DNA of 64,000 nucleotides, from the NCBI GenBank assembly GCA_001792895.1, contig MARA01000003.1, positions 372,001-436,000 on the forward strand, given 5' to 3'. This document shows positions 11,521 through 22,278 of this stretch, one piece after another. Position 1 is the first letter of the stretch. Every line of letters begins with the position of its first letter. Origin of the DNA: Lentinus brumalis (taxonomy: Eukaryota; Basidiomycota; Agaricomycetes; Polyporales; Polyporaceae). The notes beneath the pieces are model-generated. The model made no database searches. It was not told the origin of the DNA and was given only the letters and a program-made list of their open reading frames with translations. A program made the position numbers and the translations under genes.

Positions 11521-12739
11521 GAAGTTGGACTTACAGTCTCGCCCTTGCCACCGCGGATTGATACGTTTGTTCCTTCGCACTGTTTGCCTTCGCGTTCTGC
11601 TTAGAAAGTGACCACCCTGTTCTGTCATCCTTGCCCTGTGCAGCGATATACTTCCATACATAATACTCCCAAGCATAATGATACAGTCACTGAGCGTGCT
11701 GAGTCTACGCGATTGGTAGAGGCCCTCTTCGAAGCTGTGCCAGTTACCGACAATCTCAAAAGCGCTAAATCTGTGCTGTGCCTCGATCACATCCTGCCAC
11801 GCGACCGAGGAACGACACAACGCCAGGCCCTGCAGCTGGGTCTCCCACACGACCATCATGAGTCTCGTAGCCTCAATTGTGCTCTCAGACGTCGACAGTC
11901 AAGACATCACGTATTGTATCCGCTAATTCCATGCACGCAAGGCAGTACCCTAGTTGGACGTCCCCTCAAGATCTCCATGCTATGGCGGGCTGAGAGAAAT
12001 CTAGTCCCCCTCAGTCGCCGTTGCCCGGTATCTGCGGGAAGACCCGTTTTCGCGATAGTGAGTCCTTTGTACTCATCATCTCCATATGTATCGATGTCTC
12101 GTTGCCACGCGGAGCACTACAACATGCTTAATTTTGACTCTTAATTTGACTCAAAATCAAGTATGTTGTAGTGTTCAAGATTGCGACCGGGGTCCGGGAA
12201 TATCAGAATGCCTCTGCGGATGAGTGCACACGGCGCTGTTTTGAAGTTGAAATGCATGATTGTCACTGATGTACATATCAGCATCGCAACTCAAGCAAGG
12301 TGGTGGACTTACGTGACGTTCTCTCATTAGTTACATGCCCGATACTGTACATCGGATGTCCTGGTCGCGAGATTTCGATCAGGACGTGTGGCGGACTGAC
12401 AGGGACTTATATACTCTTATATAGGACACTTGACACAGATGATCTGGACACGGCGGAGAGAAGACGCCCTTCGGTCTATTGTCGCCATCTTTTGATGAAG
12501 GGTGAGTTTGAATTGTGGTCAGGTTGACACCCCGCCCTGCCCCAGGGCTCACAGGCAACGGCGACCACCAGCACACCTCCGCGAATGCTACTTCTTGGAC
12601 TGTAACACTGTTCACCCCCATCCATTCCTTACGGGTTTCCAGTCTTTACTAGGGTTCTTGGGTTTCTATTAGGCAGCATTTGCGCCTTCTCCTTCTACAC
12701 TTCGAAAGCGGTTCGCTCGACCCCAACCACTCCGTTCAT
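11521..12739. other. Intergenic region between CorA and KRE6
   Basis: I see no convincing exon. Frames that are open here lack coding character and conserved motifs. The stretch holds the CorA 3' UTR, the KRE6 promoter and the inverted repeat at 12115-12173. Confidence 0.5.
12115..12173. repeat. Inverted repeat, 23-bp stem with 13-nt loop
   Basis: The left arm 12115-12137 (CACTACAACATGCTTAATTT and on to TTGA) is the reverse complement of the right arm 12151-12173 except at two positions, both transition-type mismatches. The loop 12138-12150 is AT-rich. The arms are AT-rich compared with flanking DNA. It could be the remnant of a small inverted-repeat element or the template of a hairpin RNA. 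It lies about 600 nt beyond the CorA stop and about 570 nt before the KRE6 start. Confidence 0.85.
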
Positions 12740-15068
12740 ATGAACTCTTCCGCCAACCTTCTTTCACTCCAGCCGGAGCGAGGGAACTGCCCTCCACAAG
12801 CAGCTTATGCTCGAACTCCTCAACCAAAGTTCCTTCGTGCACAGAGTAGTCACTCTTCGCTTGTGAGTCCCAAGGTATCCTCGCCACGCAGTTGAAGCCT
12901 CGAACTGTACAGCAGGCCTCCGTCAATGACGCGTCGCATCCCTCCATATCCGACAAAGTAAGTGTATCCCCGTTCGATGCACGCCTGCGAGACCATGTTG
13001 AGACTGCGCCACAGTACGTCTTGCCGCTCAACCCCAACTACACCGATGGTCCCGAGGCCGACGACAAGCTGCACAACCCAGATCCTAAGAGAGATCACAA
13101 GAGCGACAAGGGTGGAAGTGTAATGACAGGTCGCGGTCTGATGAATCTGGGTTGCATTTTCATACTCGCTGCTGGTATTGTGGCCCTTTTGTACGTTCTC
13201 AGTAAACATCGTATCATGTGGCCCCAGTTGCTCATATGTGTTACTTACAGTGGGGGCTACCCTGTCGTGACCTACTTCACCAAGCCCAAGCTGACCACGA
13301 TGGGCGGTTTCAACTTTGGCGGCATCAACGCTTCCGGGCAGGTTCCAGACATTCCCGGCAACTGGGGACTCATAGACAAGGACACACCAGAGGAGGTCAA
13401 GTGGAAGGAAGACTACGTCACCGGACAGAAGTGGCAACTCGTGTTCAGCGATGAGTTCAACACCGATGGACGTACATTCTATCCTGGCGATGACCCGTAC
13501 TGGGAGGCTGTCGATCTGCACTATTGGCCTACTGGCAACAAGGAATGGTACGACCCTGAGGCAATCACTACCAGCAACGGCTCCCTCGTGATCACGCTCT
13601 CGAAGAAGTCCAATCATGGCCTCGACTACACGGGAGGCATGATGCAGACGTGGAACAAGTTCTGCTTCACGGGTGGGCTGGTTGAGACGTCCGTGCAGCT
13701 GCCGGGTTTCAACAACATCCGCGGACTCTGGCCGGCGATCTGGGCGATGGGTAACCTTGGCCGAGCAGGCTATGGCGCAACTACCGACGGCACGGTGTGT
13801 AGTACTTCCTCAGTCATGTTCACACCTCCTGAATGTGCGTCACATAGTGGCCCTACACATACGATGCATGCGACGTCGGTACCACCCCGAACCAGACATT
13901 GAACGGTCTTCCCGTCGCTGCTCTCTCGGATAACGACAAGGGTCACGGCGGTTCTCTGTCCTATCAGCCCGGTCAAAGGCTTTCGCGATGTACCTGCCCA
14001 GGGGAGTCGCATCCTGGACCGATCGACGAGAATGGCGAGTACGTTGGTCGTGCTGCACCAGAAATCGACATGTTCGAGGCACAGGTACATCTTTGGCAGG
14101 ACTCACTAGCTATCCAACTGAATTGAACATACTTGGTACAGATCGGTGGAGTCCCGGGCGGCGGTGAAGTTGGCGCAGTGTCACAATCTGGTCAATGGGC
14201 GGTATGTGACTTTTGCTTGCAGAGGACGAGAAAGGCGGCGCTCACAACGCGTTGCATAGCCATACAACTACCAGTACAATTGGCTGAACACCACGGACAA
14301 CCTGATCCTTGGCGATGACACGAGGAGCAAGGTGAATTCGTACAAGGGTGGCGTCTACCAGCAGGCTACCTCGGTCGTTACGAAGACAAGTTCGTGGCGC
14401 TCACGGCTTTTCTTGTTGATGCTCGTACTAATTCTTCCGCAGATCAAGAGGCGTACGAGTTCTCCGGCGGGCAATACTCCGTCTATGGCTTCCAATATAA
14501 GCCAGGCTTTGGTGATGCAGTAAGTCTTCCTCAGGTATGACTGGTCCTCGCGTTCATCGGTTCGGCAGTACATCTCGTGGATCACCGACGGCCAACTCGC
14601 GTGGACAATCCGCCAACCTGGGATGGGACCTGACACCGTTGCTGAGATTAGCGACCGGCCAGTGCCGCAAGAGCCTTTGGTGAGTGCCAGCGCACTACAA
14701 GTTCATGTCTGGACTCTGACCTCTTTCGCAGTATCTGATTATGAACCTGGGCATATCCGAGCAGTTCGGCTTTGTCGACTACGACAACCTCGTATTCCCG
14801 ACGGCGATGCGTGTCGACTGGATCCGTGTGTACCAGGACCCCAACGATATCAACATCGGTTGCGACCCGGAGAAGTTCCCGACCAAGTCGTATATCGAAT
14901 CGTTCGTGCAGGATCTCGTGCTTCAAGCTCCAGATTATGGTCACTGACGTGTTCTATGTACTTTCTACTTATAGATTCCCGGAGGCGTACGCGAACCCTA
15001 ACTTGACGACCTGGGTCGACGACTACAAACAGCCCTTCCCGAAGAATAAGTACCTCGGAGACTGCTGA
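12740..15068 (+). CDS. KRE6/SKN1-type beta-1,6-glucan synthesis protein (GH16)
   Basis: Ten exons join in phase to 607 residues: 12740-12862, 12913-13190, 13251-13794, 13848-14084, 14142-14201, 14260-14389, 14443-14519, 14569-14679, 14732-14901, 14975-15068. The protein is type II: a cytosolic Ser-rich N-terminus, one membrane anchor ([18 protein letters not shown]) at about residues 115-132, then a luminal SKN1/GH16 domain. Diagnostic stretches are [52 protein letters not shown] and [10 protein letters not shown], whose acidic residues match the GH16 catalytic EIDxxE. The C-terminus [20 protein letters not shown] is family-typical. The proteins act in the secretory pathway in cell-wall beta-1,6-glucan formation; intrinsic catalysis is debated. 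The start ATG 12740 was chosen because the 50-nt GTGAGT intron behind it joins in phase; this N-terminal exon is the least certain part. Confidence 0.92.
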
Positions 15069-15483
15069 TGCGCGCGACTTGTCTTCACGACTTGGGCTGT
15101 GTATATACCATAGTGCTCCTGTATACCTTTATCTATCGCTCTGTTGTTGGCTACAGGCCGTGTTGAACGTCGTTCGATTGTACAGCGACACTGCATTCTG
15201 TGAGCAGGGATATCATTTCTAGGTTACGTTATTCCAGGGCATACATACGACGTCGACAGGACGCGATACCCTACTGAGAGGCGCTTCCTGTCGAGCAGGG
15301 AGCGGGAGACTACGCTACATATGTTACAAATCCGAGTTAAGTAAAGGATGGCTGCTAGGAGGTGGAAGGTCACCGGTCAGCGGCGTCCCATGAATATCGT
15401 AGTACAAGTGGACATGAAAAATGCCATGCAATCATATGAATGGACAGACATGCATATGGTTGGCATGGCTCTTAGGAAGTCGG
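15069..15483. other. Convergent 3' intergenic region
   Basis: Tail-to-tail spacer between KRE6 and the minus-strand coiled-coil gene. No feature beyond the expected 3' UTRs was seen. Confidence 0.5.
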
Positions 15484-17147
15484 TCATGAAGAGTCGTGCA
15501 CCACGTCTCGTTTCTTGTCGCAGAGCTGTACGACGCGTTTGGTCTCCTCTAATACGGCGAGCACTGCACAGCAAATTTAAAATGCCCCACGTCAGATCGT
15601 CAGTGTAGCGGGTTGAAGAGAGCAGATACGTACCCTTCGCCTGGAACTCTGCTTGCTTCAGCTCGATCTGCTCGCTGCTCGCAAGGATCTTGCTCTCCTG
15701 CAGCTTGACGGCCTGCTCATTCCGCCGCAAACTGTCCGTCTCGATCCGGACGCGCTCCTGGGACTCTTCCACGCGCAGACACAGCGCACGCATGCCCTCG
15801 ATCTCGTCGTGGTATTCCAGACGCAGCTTCTCCAGCTCAGCGCCTACACGCAAGGCACTTTAATACCACACCGACCGAGACGAACACGACACTACACTCA
15901 CTCAGCACCTCCGCCTCGTTCGACGTCTTGATGTAATGGGACATCTGCTCAACCCAGTCACGGTCCATCGCCCATGCGACAGACTTGGACTGGCTCGCGA
16001 CGCTGATCCGGCTCATGCTGTCCCGCTTCTTCAAGCTGCTCCGCCTGCGGACGATGGGGCGATGCTCATGTTCCTGGTCTTCGTGGATAGTAGGCAGTCC
16101 ATTCGGAGAAGTCGACACCTTCGGCGGGGTGCCCGAGGAGGATTCCCTAGGCGAGGGCGAGGGCGCAGGGCTGGTGGATATGGGCAAGTCAAGCACCCGC
16201 CGCACGGGCGAATCGCCAAGCTCGGTAGGCGTGGACAGCGCGCGGTCCTCCGGCGAGACAGACCGGGCGCGTGTGCGGTAAGGGATGGGTAGAGGGTCCG
16301 GGGAGCGTACGTGCGGTCGCGCAGTGTGTTCTGCACGCAAGTAATCGGAGGACTTCCGACCTTCCGCAGGGCGCGAGCCAGCAGGACGATAGCCGGGAGC
16401 GGGATGCATGGATGCTTGACGTACATGTCCGCGTGGAGCAGGGCCGCGCGCACGCTGGCCTTGCGAGGGAGGGAGGGGGCCGAATTGGGTATATGCGGTG
16501 GGTGGCGCAGGTTGTCGCCTTGCCATGCGCTCGGTGGGCGGGACCTCTCTGCTCGATGACGGGGCACGCACCGAAGACTGATTCTGCGCATACGCCTGCG
16601 TTCGCGCTTGGTGCGCCATGCATTCCCGGCAGTCCCTGCAATAGGCCCCGGCTGCTGGCGACGCACCCTTCATTACTTCCCCGCCCTGTAGCTTAAACCA
16701 TCGCTCCATCTCCTTCAACCTGAAGTCGGGAGGCGCCTGGACCGTCTGGAACATGACGCGGTGGGTAGCGGCCTTGTCCTTGGGGGTCGTCTCGCGACTG
16801 AGGCGGGTACACTTGCGAATCATGCGGTCTTTGAGGTGTCGAATCTCGACGATGCGCTCCCAGCTGGCAGCCTGATCCTTCGCAAGCTCCGCGACCTCGG
16901 CCTTCAGAAGGTGACTGTAGATCAGCGCCGTCCGGGGCGGGATGAGGATCTATGTTGAGTGTCCGGTCAGCAGCAGGTAACATGAACTCAGTGAGACGGA
17001 ACGCACCCGCAGCTCGTTAGGGGTATCTGTGCATTGTATGTATCGCCAGCCCGACTTGGTTGTCCCATCCGGGTTCTCCAGTTGACCGCGCACCGGGCTC
17101 TGCTGGTAGTAGTTGAGCCTCGGATTGGCGGGTCGGGTTGAAGCCAT
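15484..17147 (-). CDS. Hypothetical protein with C-terminal coiled coil
   Basis: Four exons in phase (minus order): 17147-17007, 16949-15902, 15843-15634, 15563-15484, giving 492 residues. The N-terminal ~130 residues form a compact region (SGWRYIQCTDTPNELRILIP, then RTALIYSHLLKAEVAELAKD) ending in a Cys cluster AYCRDCREC. The middle 200 residues are Pro/Ser/Arg-rich and likely disordered, with SRxS and SPxR sites suggesting phosphorylation. The last ~100 residues are a heptad-rich coiled coil (ELEKLRLEYHDEIEGMRAL, then RRNEQAVKLQESKILASSEQ). No known family is recognised; the design suggests a scaffold or adaptor. It is divergent from PEX16 across ~1.07 kb. All splice sites are consensus (GTGCGT, GTGAGT, GTACGT donors). 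Confidence 0.8.
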
Positions 17148-18216
17148 AGATGCCTGGAGGCGGATCGAGGCGTTCCAGACCGCAAGACTCTATGCAGCGC
17201 AGCGCAGGAGAGGGCGGTGACGGCGGGAAGGAACAAAGAGCAAGAGGAGAGGGACCGACGCGCCTGCGAAATTATATCGAGGCACGCCCCGGAGCAGCGT
17301 TCTGGTATCAACCGCGCTTACATACTGGGCTTTGCACGCCGGTTGCGTGGGCATGGCCTGCGTCGTCCGGCGCGTGTCGCACCTTGTCCATACTTACCAG
17401 GGCATGCGAGCTCGACATACAAGGCAACTCAGGCTCGGGACGTATCCGGTCTTCTTGATTCATCGACATCCCTGAAGAGACTCACCCAGTGTATAATCGT
17501 ACATACACATCTGAACGGCGTCGAGCGGATTTACAGTCCATAGACCTCAAAGCTCCCACCTGCCTCAACATACTGCTGCAACCCTGACTCCGAACTCCAT
17601 GATGCGACCTGGTCGGTAAGGGATGTATACCTCCATAGTGTCCTTACCCTTTCGCAAGATGCACACGCGGGAACCCTCACCGACAGGGTAGTAGTTGGTG
17701 ACCTGATTCCAAGCCCCTCTGCAATCGAAGTGGGCACGGGGCCCTGTCCGACGCTGAAGGGATTCGTCAGGCAGCGGAGAGTCCAGTGACGTGGTTTGGG
17801 TTGCACCTTGCCCTTTTACACCATCCTATTAGGACGATGTCGCCCCGTTGGAGTATTCGGCTAGTGGCCTGCGGCGAGCTCGACATGCAAGACAGCTCGG
17901 GCGGGATTTCTGCGGCGGCTTCAAGCAACTCTGGCAACATGAGCAATCGGTGAGCACTGAGCATGGCGAGCTGCATCGCAAGGCGGCCAGTCGCACCTGT
18001 TTCCGCATGGTGTGGGCACACTCCCGAATAGGCAGGAGGCTCCGGTTAGCCATAGTGGCCGGAGTTCCCACAGGTGCAGCACGGTGCCCCGCGCTGGCTG
18101 CAGTGCAGGTGGTTTATACTCGACTGTCACCGTCTCTGCTTACCGCAACGTTCCTGCGGGTCGGCCACCGACTCGCCCGCATTCTCCGGCCTCCCTTTCT
18201 CCTGTCCTTACTTTCG
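17148..18216. other. Divergent promoter region, coiled-coil gene and PEX16
   Basis: No supported exon. It contains two imperfect copies of a 28-nt motif (17406-17433 and 17874-17901) about 470 bp apart, and CT-rich sequence just upstream of PEX16 (18150-18215), common in fungal core promoters. Confidence 0.45.
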
Positions 18217-19582
18217 ATGTCCTCGGCTCTTGCGCATTATGAATCGTTTCTCGTCGCCCATGTCTCCACCATATCCAGTCTCGAGTCCACCTTGAGGTCA
18301 ATTACGTGGCTCCTGCCCGGCAGATTCAAGGATGCGGAACTCGCCTCAGAAGCTCGTCAGTCGTGTTGCCATCGTGGTTACTGAACTTCGCGTTGATCAT
18401 CGCACGTGTAGTCTCGGCCATACTCAATGTCATGAGCATGTACCATGATACTCTTCTCGCGAAGGTTGCGCACACGGATCCCAAGTACAAGCCTCTCCTT
18501 CCCTCGTCTCCGCATACCCGCTACACTCGTGCATGGTGCGACAAGTCTGCTTCCTACAAATGGGCCGCTCGTGCTCTTGAGTTGATCCGGTTCACCGAGC
18601 TGCTGCTTGAGATGGGTCTCCGCAGGAAGGTGTCGCGTCAGACGCGGTGGAGAGGCATCGTCATGCTTGAGGTTCTCAAGTGCGTATTTTCTTCCTGAGA
18701 ATGTGATAAGCACCAACATCCTGCTCAGAGCACTGCTCCGCCTTGCTCTCTTGCGTATCACGCGACGTCCTTTGGTGTCCCCTCCCATCCCCGAGCGTGA
18801 GTTCGACCCCGAAAACATTCCTGCAGGCTCGGATACTTCGTCGCCCACGCTGGCAGCAACTTCGCCACCCACTTCTGTACCCCCTACTCCAGAGCATCTA
18901 AAGAACAATCACATTGCGCTACCTCCTCATCCCCTCCTAACGCCGCCGCCTCCGACCCAGTCTCCCATACCTGTGGAAGATTACCTGCTGCCGAAAGCCT
19001 TGACGACCTCCTCGGTCAAGGCGCCGACTTCTCTGATCAAGCCTCTTTCGAGTCCGAAAGAATGGCTTTCGGAAGTCATCTACACCATGCGCCCGCTGGT
19101 GTATGGTACGTCTCTGTCCAGCTTGAACCCGGCAGCAATCCGTTCTAACAGCCTTGTGCAGCTGTCATGTTGTCCTCTGGGAGAAAGGACAACAAGCCTC
19201 TGGTGACTGCGCTGGCACTCGAGCTTCTCGCGCTCAACCTCCGTCGTGTTCCGAGCCCGTCTTCTGCTCTAGAGCGCTCGGAATACGCCCGACGAGACCG
19301 CGACATTACCTGGTACCTATTGAGAGGTTCTATCTGGGATACTTGGACACGGTGCGTAGTGCATCTGGCTGGCTTCACCACTCATGGATTGACGTTACAT
19401 GTCTGCCACAGTCCGAAGTTGGAGAGCTTCGCCGACAAGACTGCTCATACGCCGTTCGTTGGCATCTTCAGCGCATTCGTGAAGGACTGGATCCCCTTGA
19501 TTGACGAGTATTATTATTGTACGTCCTGACAAAACGGGCACTGATCCTCAATACTCACCATTCTGCAGATACTGCTCCTTAG
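18217..19582 (+). CDS. PEX16: Peroxisomal membrane biogenesis protein PEX16
   Basis: Six exons in phase: 18217-18355, 18412-18679, 18729-19105, 19162-19351, 19412-19518, 19569-19582, giving 364 residues. Family features are the N-terminal YESFLVAHVSTISSLESTLR with WLLPGRF, then SAILNVMSMYHDTLLAK, the tryptophan/arginine-rich YKWAARALELIRFTELLLEM, the Pro-rich insertion of fungal members (LPPHPLLTPPPPTQSP), RPLVYAVMLSSGRKDNKPLV, and the C-terminal FVGIFSAFVKDWIPLIDEY. PEX16 is a peroxisomal/ER membrane protein that recruits PEX3 and so drives insertion of other peroxisomal membrane proteins. The last exon adds only four codons. The start at 18217 (MSSALAHYESF) is the first ATG in frame with the conserved region. 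Confidence 0.92.
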
Positions 19583-19895
19583 TGCTGGGATCTGGATATA
19601 GGTTCCGTTTTCTTGTTCTTTGCGCATATATACATGTACTATTGTCGATCGAGCCAAGCGCGTTACTCTCACCAACGTAGACCCTCGGATGAATTGGCAC
19701 TAGGACAGATGACGACGTCATCCTTACTGCTTCGTCGCGTACGTTGCATATCATCACAATCACAGAGTACTTACCACCCGCCCTCGTATCCGCTACCCTC
19801 CGCTACCCGGCGGAATTGCAAAGTCGAGTGCGGCGAGCGGCCCGCCTCGGGGACATCTGACCTCACAGGGTGCGATCGATAGCCTCGGATAAAGC

Positions 19896-19903
19896 TATAA
19901 AAG
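19896..19903 (+). promoter_or_regulatory. TATA box of the cupin gene
   Basis: TATAAAAG, about 60 nt upstream of the ATG at 19957 and followed by a CT-rich leader. Good match to a fungal TATA element. Confidence 0.6.
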
Positions 19904-19956
19904 AGGTTCGTGCAACATCAGCATCACGCATCTAGCTTTCCTCATAGCCAAGACAG

Positions 19957-20719
19957 ATGTCTGCTGATTCTGCAGCGGCCGCGGGGCGTTTGCCCGGTAT
20001 ACGGCGCGTCGTCACCGGGCACCGTGAAGACGGTGTTGCTGTCGTCAAAGGCGACAAGGTGATGGAATCGCATGTGAGTGTGTGTTGTGTATCGACGGTT
20101 GACGGCATGTGTTGACACCACTTCTCTGGCAGGCAAATCAGAAGTTTCAGGGCTTGAGTGCCGGTCCAATCTGGAGGACTGGACCATTACCGGTCAATGA
20201 CAGCAACGACGAGTGAGAATGTCTGTTGAGTCAACCGAACTTTCAGCCGATCCTGACATTCACAGAACGGACGGCGCAACTCGCGAAGCCACCGGAGACT
20301 TCGGGCTTGTCGTGAAGGAGGGAACGAATCTCCTCTTCACCGACCTCGCGCCTGGTGCCACGGCTGGAATGGTAGGCACAACCTTATGCGCGCACGTCCT
20401 ATTCGTGCTCATGTCTGCACACCAACCAGCATCGGACAACGTCGCTCGACCACAACATCTTGAGTGAGTACACTGCCGAGGCCGACTTATCTCGCCCCAC
20501 TCATTCAGGACATTGGCAATAGTTAGCGGCAAAGTGCTCCTCATAATGGAGGACGGCTCGGAGACCCTGATAGAGAACCCGGGCGATGTCGTGGTCCAGC
20601 GAGGCACAGTACACGCGTGGAGGAACCCTGGACCGGAGTGGGTTCGCTGGGTTACAGTCGTGATCGACGCGCAGCCCGCTGTGGTCAACGGTGTCGCGCT
20701 TGGCCCATATGTGGTATGA
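19957..20719 (+). CDS. Cupin-domain protein
   Basis: Five exons in phase: 19957-20073, 20133-20212, 20266-20371, 20430-20463, 20523-20719, giving 177 residues. It is a single cupin of the small conserved-barrel type. The first half has RRVVTGHREDGVAVVKGDKV and DLAPGATAGMHRTTSLDHNI, where H, D and H occupy the metal-ligand strand. The second half has SGKVLLIMEDGSETLIENPG and VVVQRGTVHAWRNPGPEWV, the second cupin motif with G(X)nPxG-like turn and the His of RGTVHAW. Many fungal homologues are uncharacterised dioxygenase- or isomerase-like proteins. It converges on the rhamnose dehydrogenase-like gene, only 100 bp away. The fourth exon is 34 nt. The acceptor of exon 5 (20522) was chosen because it keeps the barrel strand in frame. 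Confidence 0.85.
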
Positions 20720-20819
20720 AGTGCGTGAAATCCTCCATGTTCTGGTAACATGTACGTCTGACGAGATGGGGTGCCTCCCAGGTTCTAATTGATGCTTGTT
20801 CTCGACCCTGTCGTATACA

Positions 20820-21876
20820 TCATTGCAAGTTGACAAATAGACCTCCGTCAACAAGGACCTGCCCTCCGGTCACGTACTTGGACAGGTCGCTTGCAAGGAA
20901 CACGACTGGTCCTGCGATGTCGTCCGGTTCTGCTCTCGCATTAGCTCAACCCTAGACAAATGCGAAACCCGACTCACTCCCCAGCCGTCCCAGCGCGGTG
21001 CGTTTGACCATGCCTTCCCGCTTTGCTGTGTCCGCAAGGTCATCTTTGTTGATGTCCGTCTCTATCGTGCCCGGAAGGACCGCGTTCGCGCGAATGTTGT
21101 ACTTCCCTAGTGCAACTGCCGCGCTCTGCATGAGTGACAGGATACCGGCCTTCGTGGGTGTATAGTGCCTACGATCCGTCATGAGTTTGTTGTGACATGC
21201 TGATGTATCGTGCTACTTACACTTGGTACTCTCCGCCGACGAGTGCTGATATGGATGAGATTCCTATGATCGACCCCCCTGCGGGGTCTGGTTTTTCATC
21301 TGGTTCGCCACCGCTAATGGGAGGACTGATGTAAGTACTCGTCTGCGTCAGTTCATGCATCGACTAACCTTGCGTGATATAGAAGGATCCGTCGAGGTTG
21401 ACTTGGCGTGTTCTCTCCCAGACTTCAGCCGGCATGCTCAGGAACTCGGAGAAAGGGCAAATGCCAGCATTGCTGACAAGCACGTCTATCAGACCACAGT
21501 CAGCCATTGATTATGCTGGAGAAGAGAATTTGGAAGGTCACCTATTCTGTTGAACGCCTTCACTCCCTCCTCCACGATCTGTGTTCACTGTGAGTACACC
21601 TTGCGCACTGATGATAACCATCGTCTGTACCTTGTGCGATGTCTCGCGCTGAGCTATATCCCCTGGGACAGCGACCACTTTTGAATGTGTGTGGAGACTC
21701 TCAATTTCATCCTTCAGGGACTGGATCTCCTTTGTTGTCGCTTCATCCCCGAAGTAGTGCAAGATTAGCCCCGTCGCGCCATGTTTTGCGCATTCGACGG
21801 CACACCCCCGCCCAATGCCTCGGGAGGCGCCGGTGATGCAGACGACTTTGTTCTCAAGGAGTGCTGGGCTTGCCAT
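20820..21876 (-). CDS. Short-chain dehydrogenase, L-rhamnose-1-dehydrogenase-like (apparent 1-base break)
   Basis: Six exons (minus order): 21876-21631, 21578-21542, 21485-21369, 21313-21221, 21168-20978, 20932-20820. The Rossmann glycine motif is [14 protein letters not shown] follows at [11 protein letters not shown]; the catalytic site is [14 protein letters not shown] with Ser, then YTPTK with Tyr and Lys. The C-terminus [18 protein letters not shown] closely resembles yeast L-rhamnose-1-dehydrogenase (RHA1), which oxidises L-rhamnose to rhamnonolactone with NAD(P)+ as the first step of non-phosphorylative rhamnose breakdown. That function is inferred from family resemblance. Exon 4 is broken at the C6 run 21274-21279 (plus strand): [12 protein letters not shown] and SIIGISS are in adjacent frames, and one extra base gives in-phase splicing throughout. 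It is divergent from the ketol-acid reductoisomerase gene (402 bp between starts). Confidence 0.87.
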
Positions 21877-22278
21877 GACTTCACCGGTGTGAGAGCAGAA
21901 ATCAAACGCCTCCTGGAGAGCCTTTTGTACGCTGCCCCGCATCATCGACCTCTGCAATCGACTGTCACGATGCGCGGAACCGGGGCTCGCGGGGCTGCCC
22001 GTGGGGTGCGGACCGGCGGGCCCGACGCACCATCATCACAAGGACATGGCGAGGTGCTCTTACGGGGTAGTCACAGGGAGACGTTCTCGCCTTCGCGGCG
22101 AAGTCGCAGCAATCATACGGTCCGACCATGTCCGTCAGAACACCTCGGAAGGCGGAAAGTCTCTCAGGCGGAGAGCCGGTCCAGATCAAGCGTCACGAAG
22201 CTCTTGTATTTAAGGAGGACGCTTTCGTCCGAGATGAGGACATCGAAGTCATCTCACCATCCTAATCGCCCATCACGA

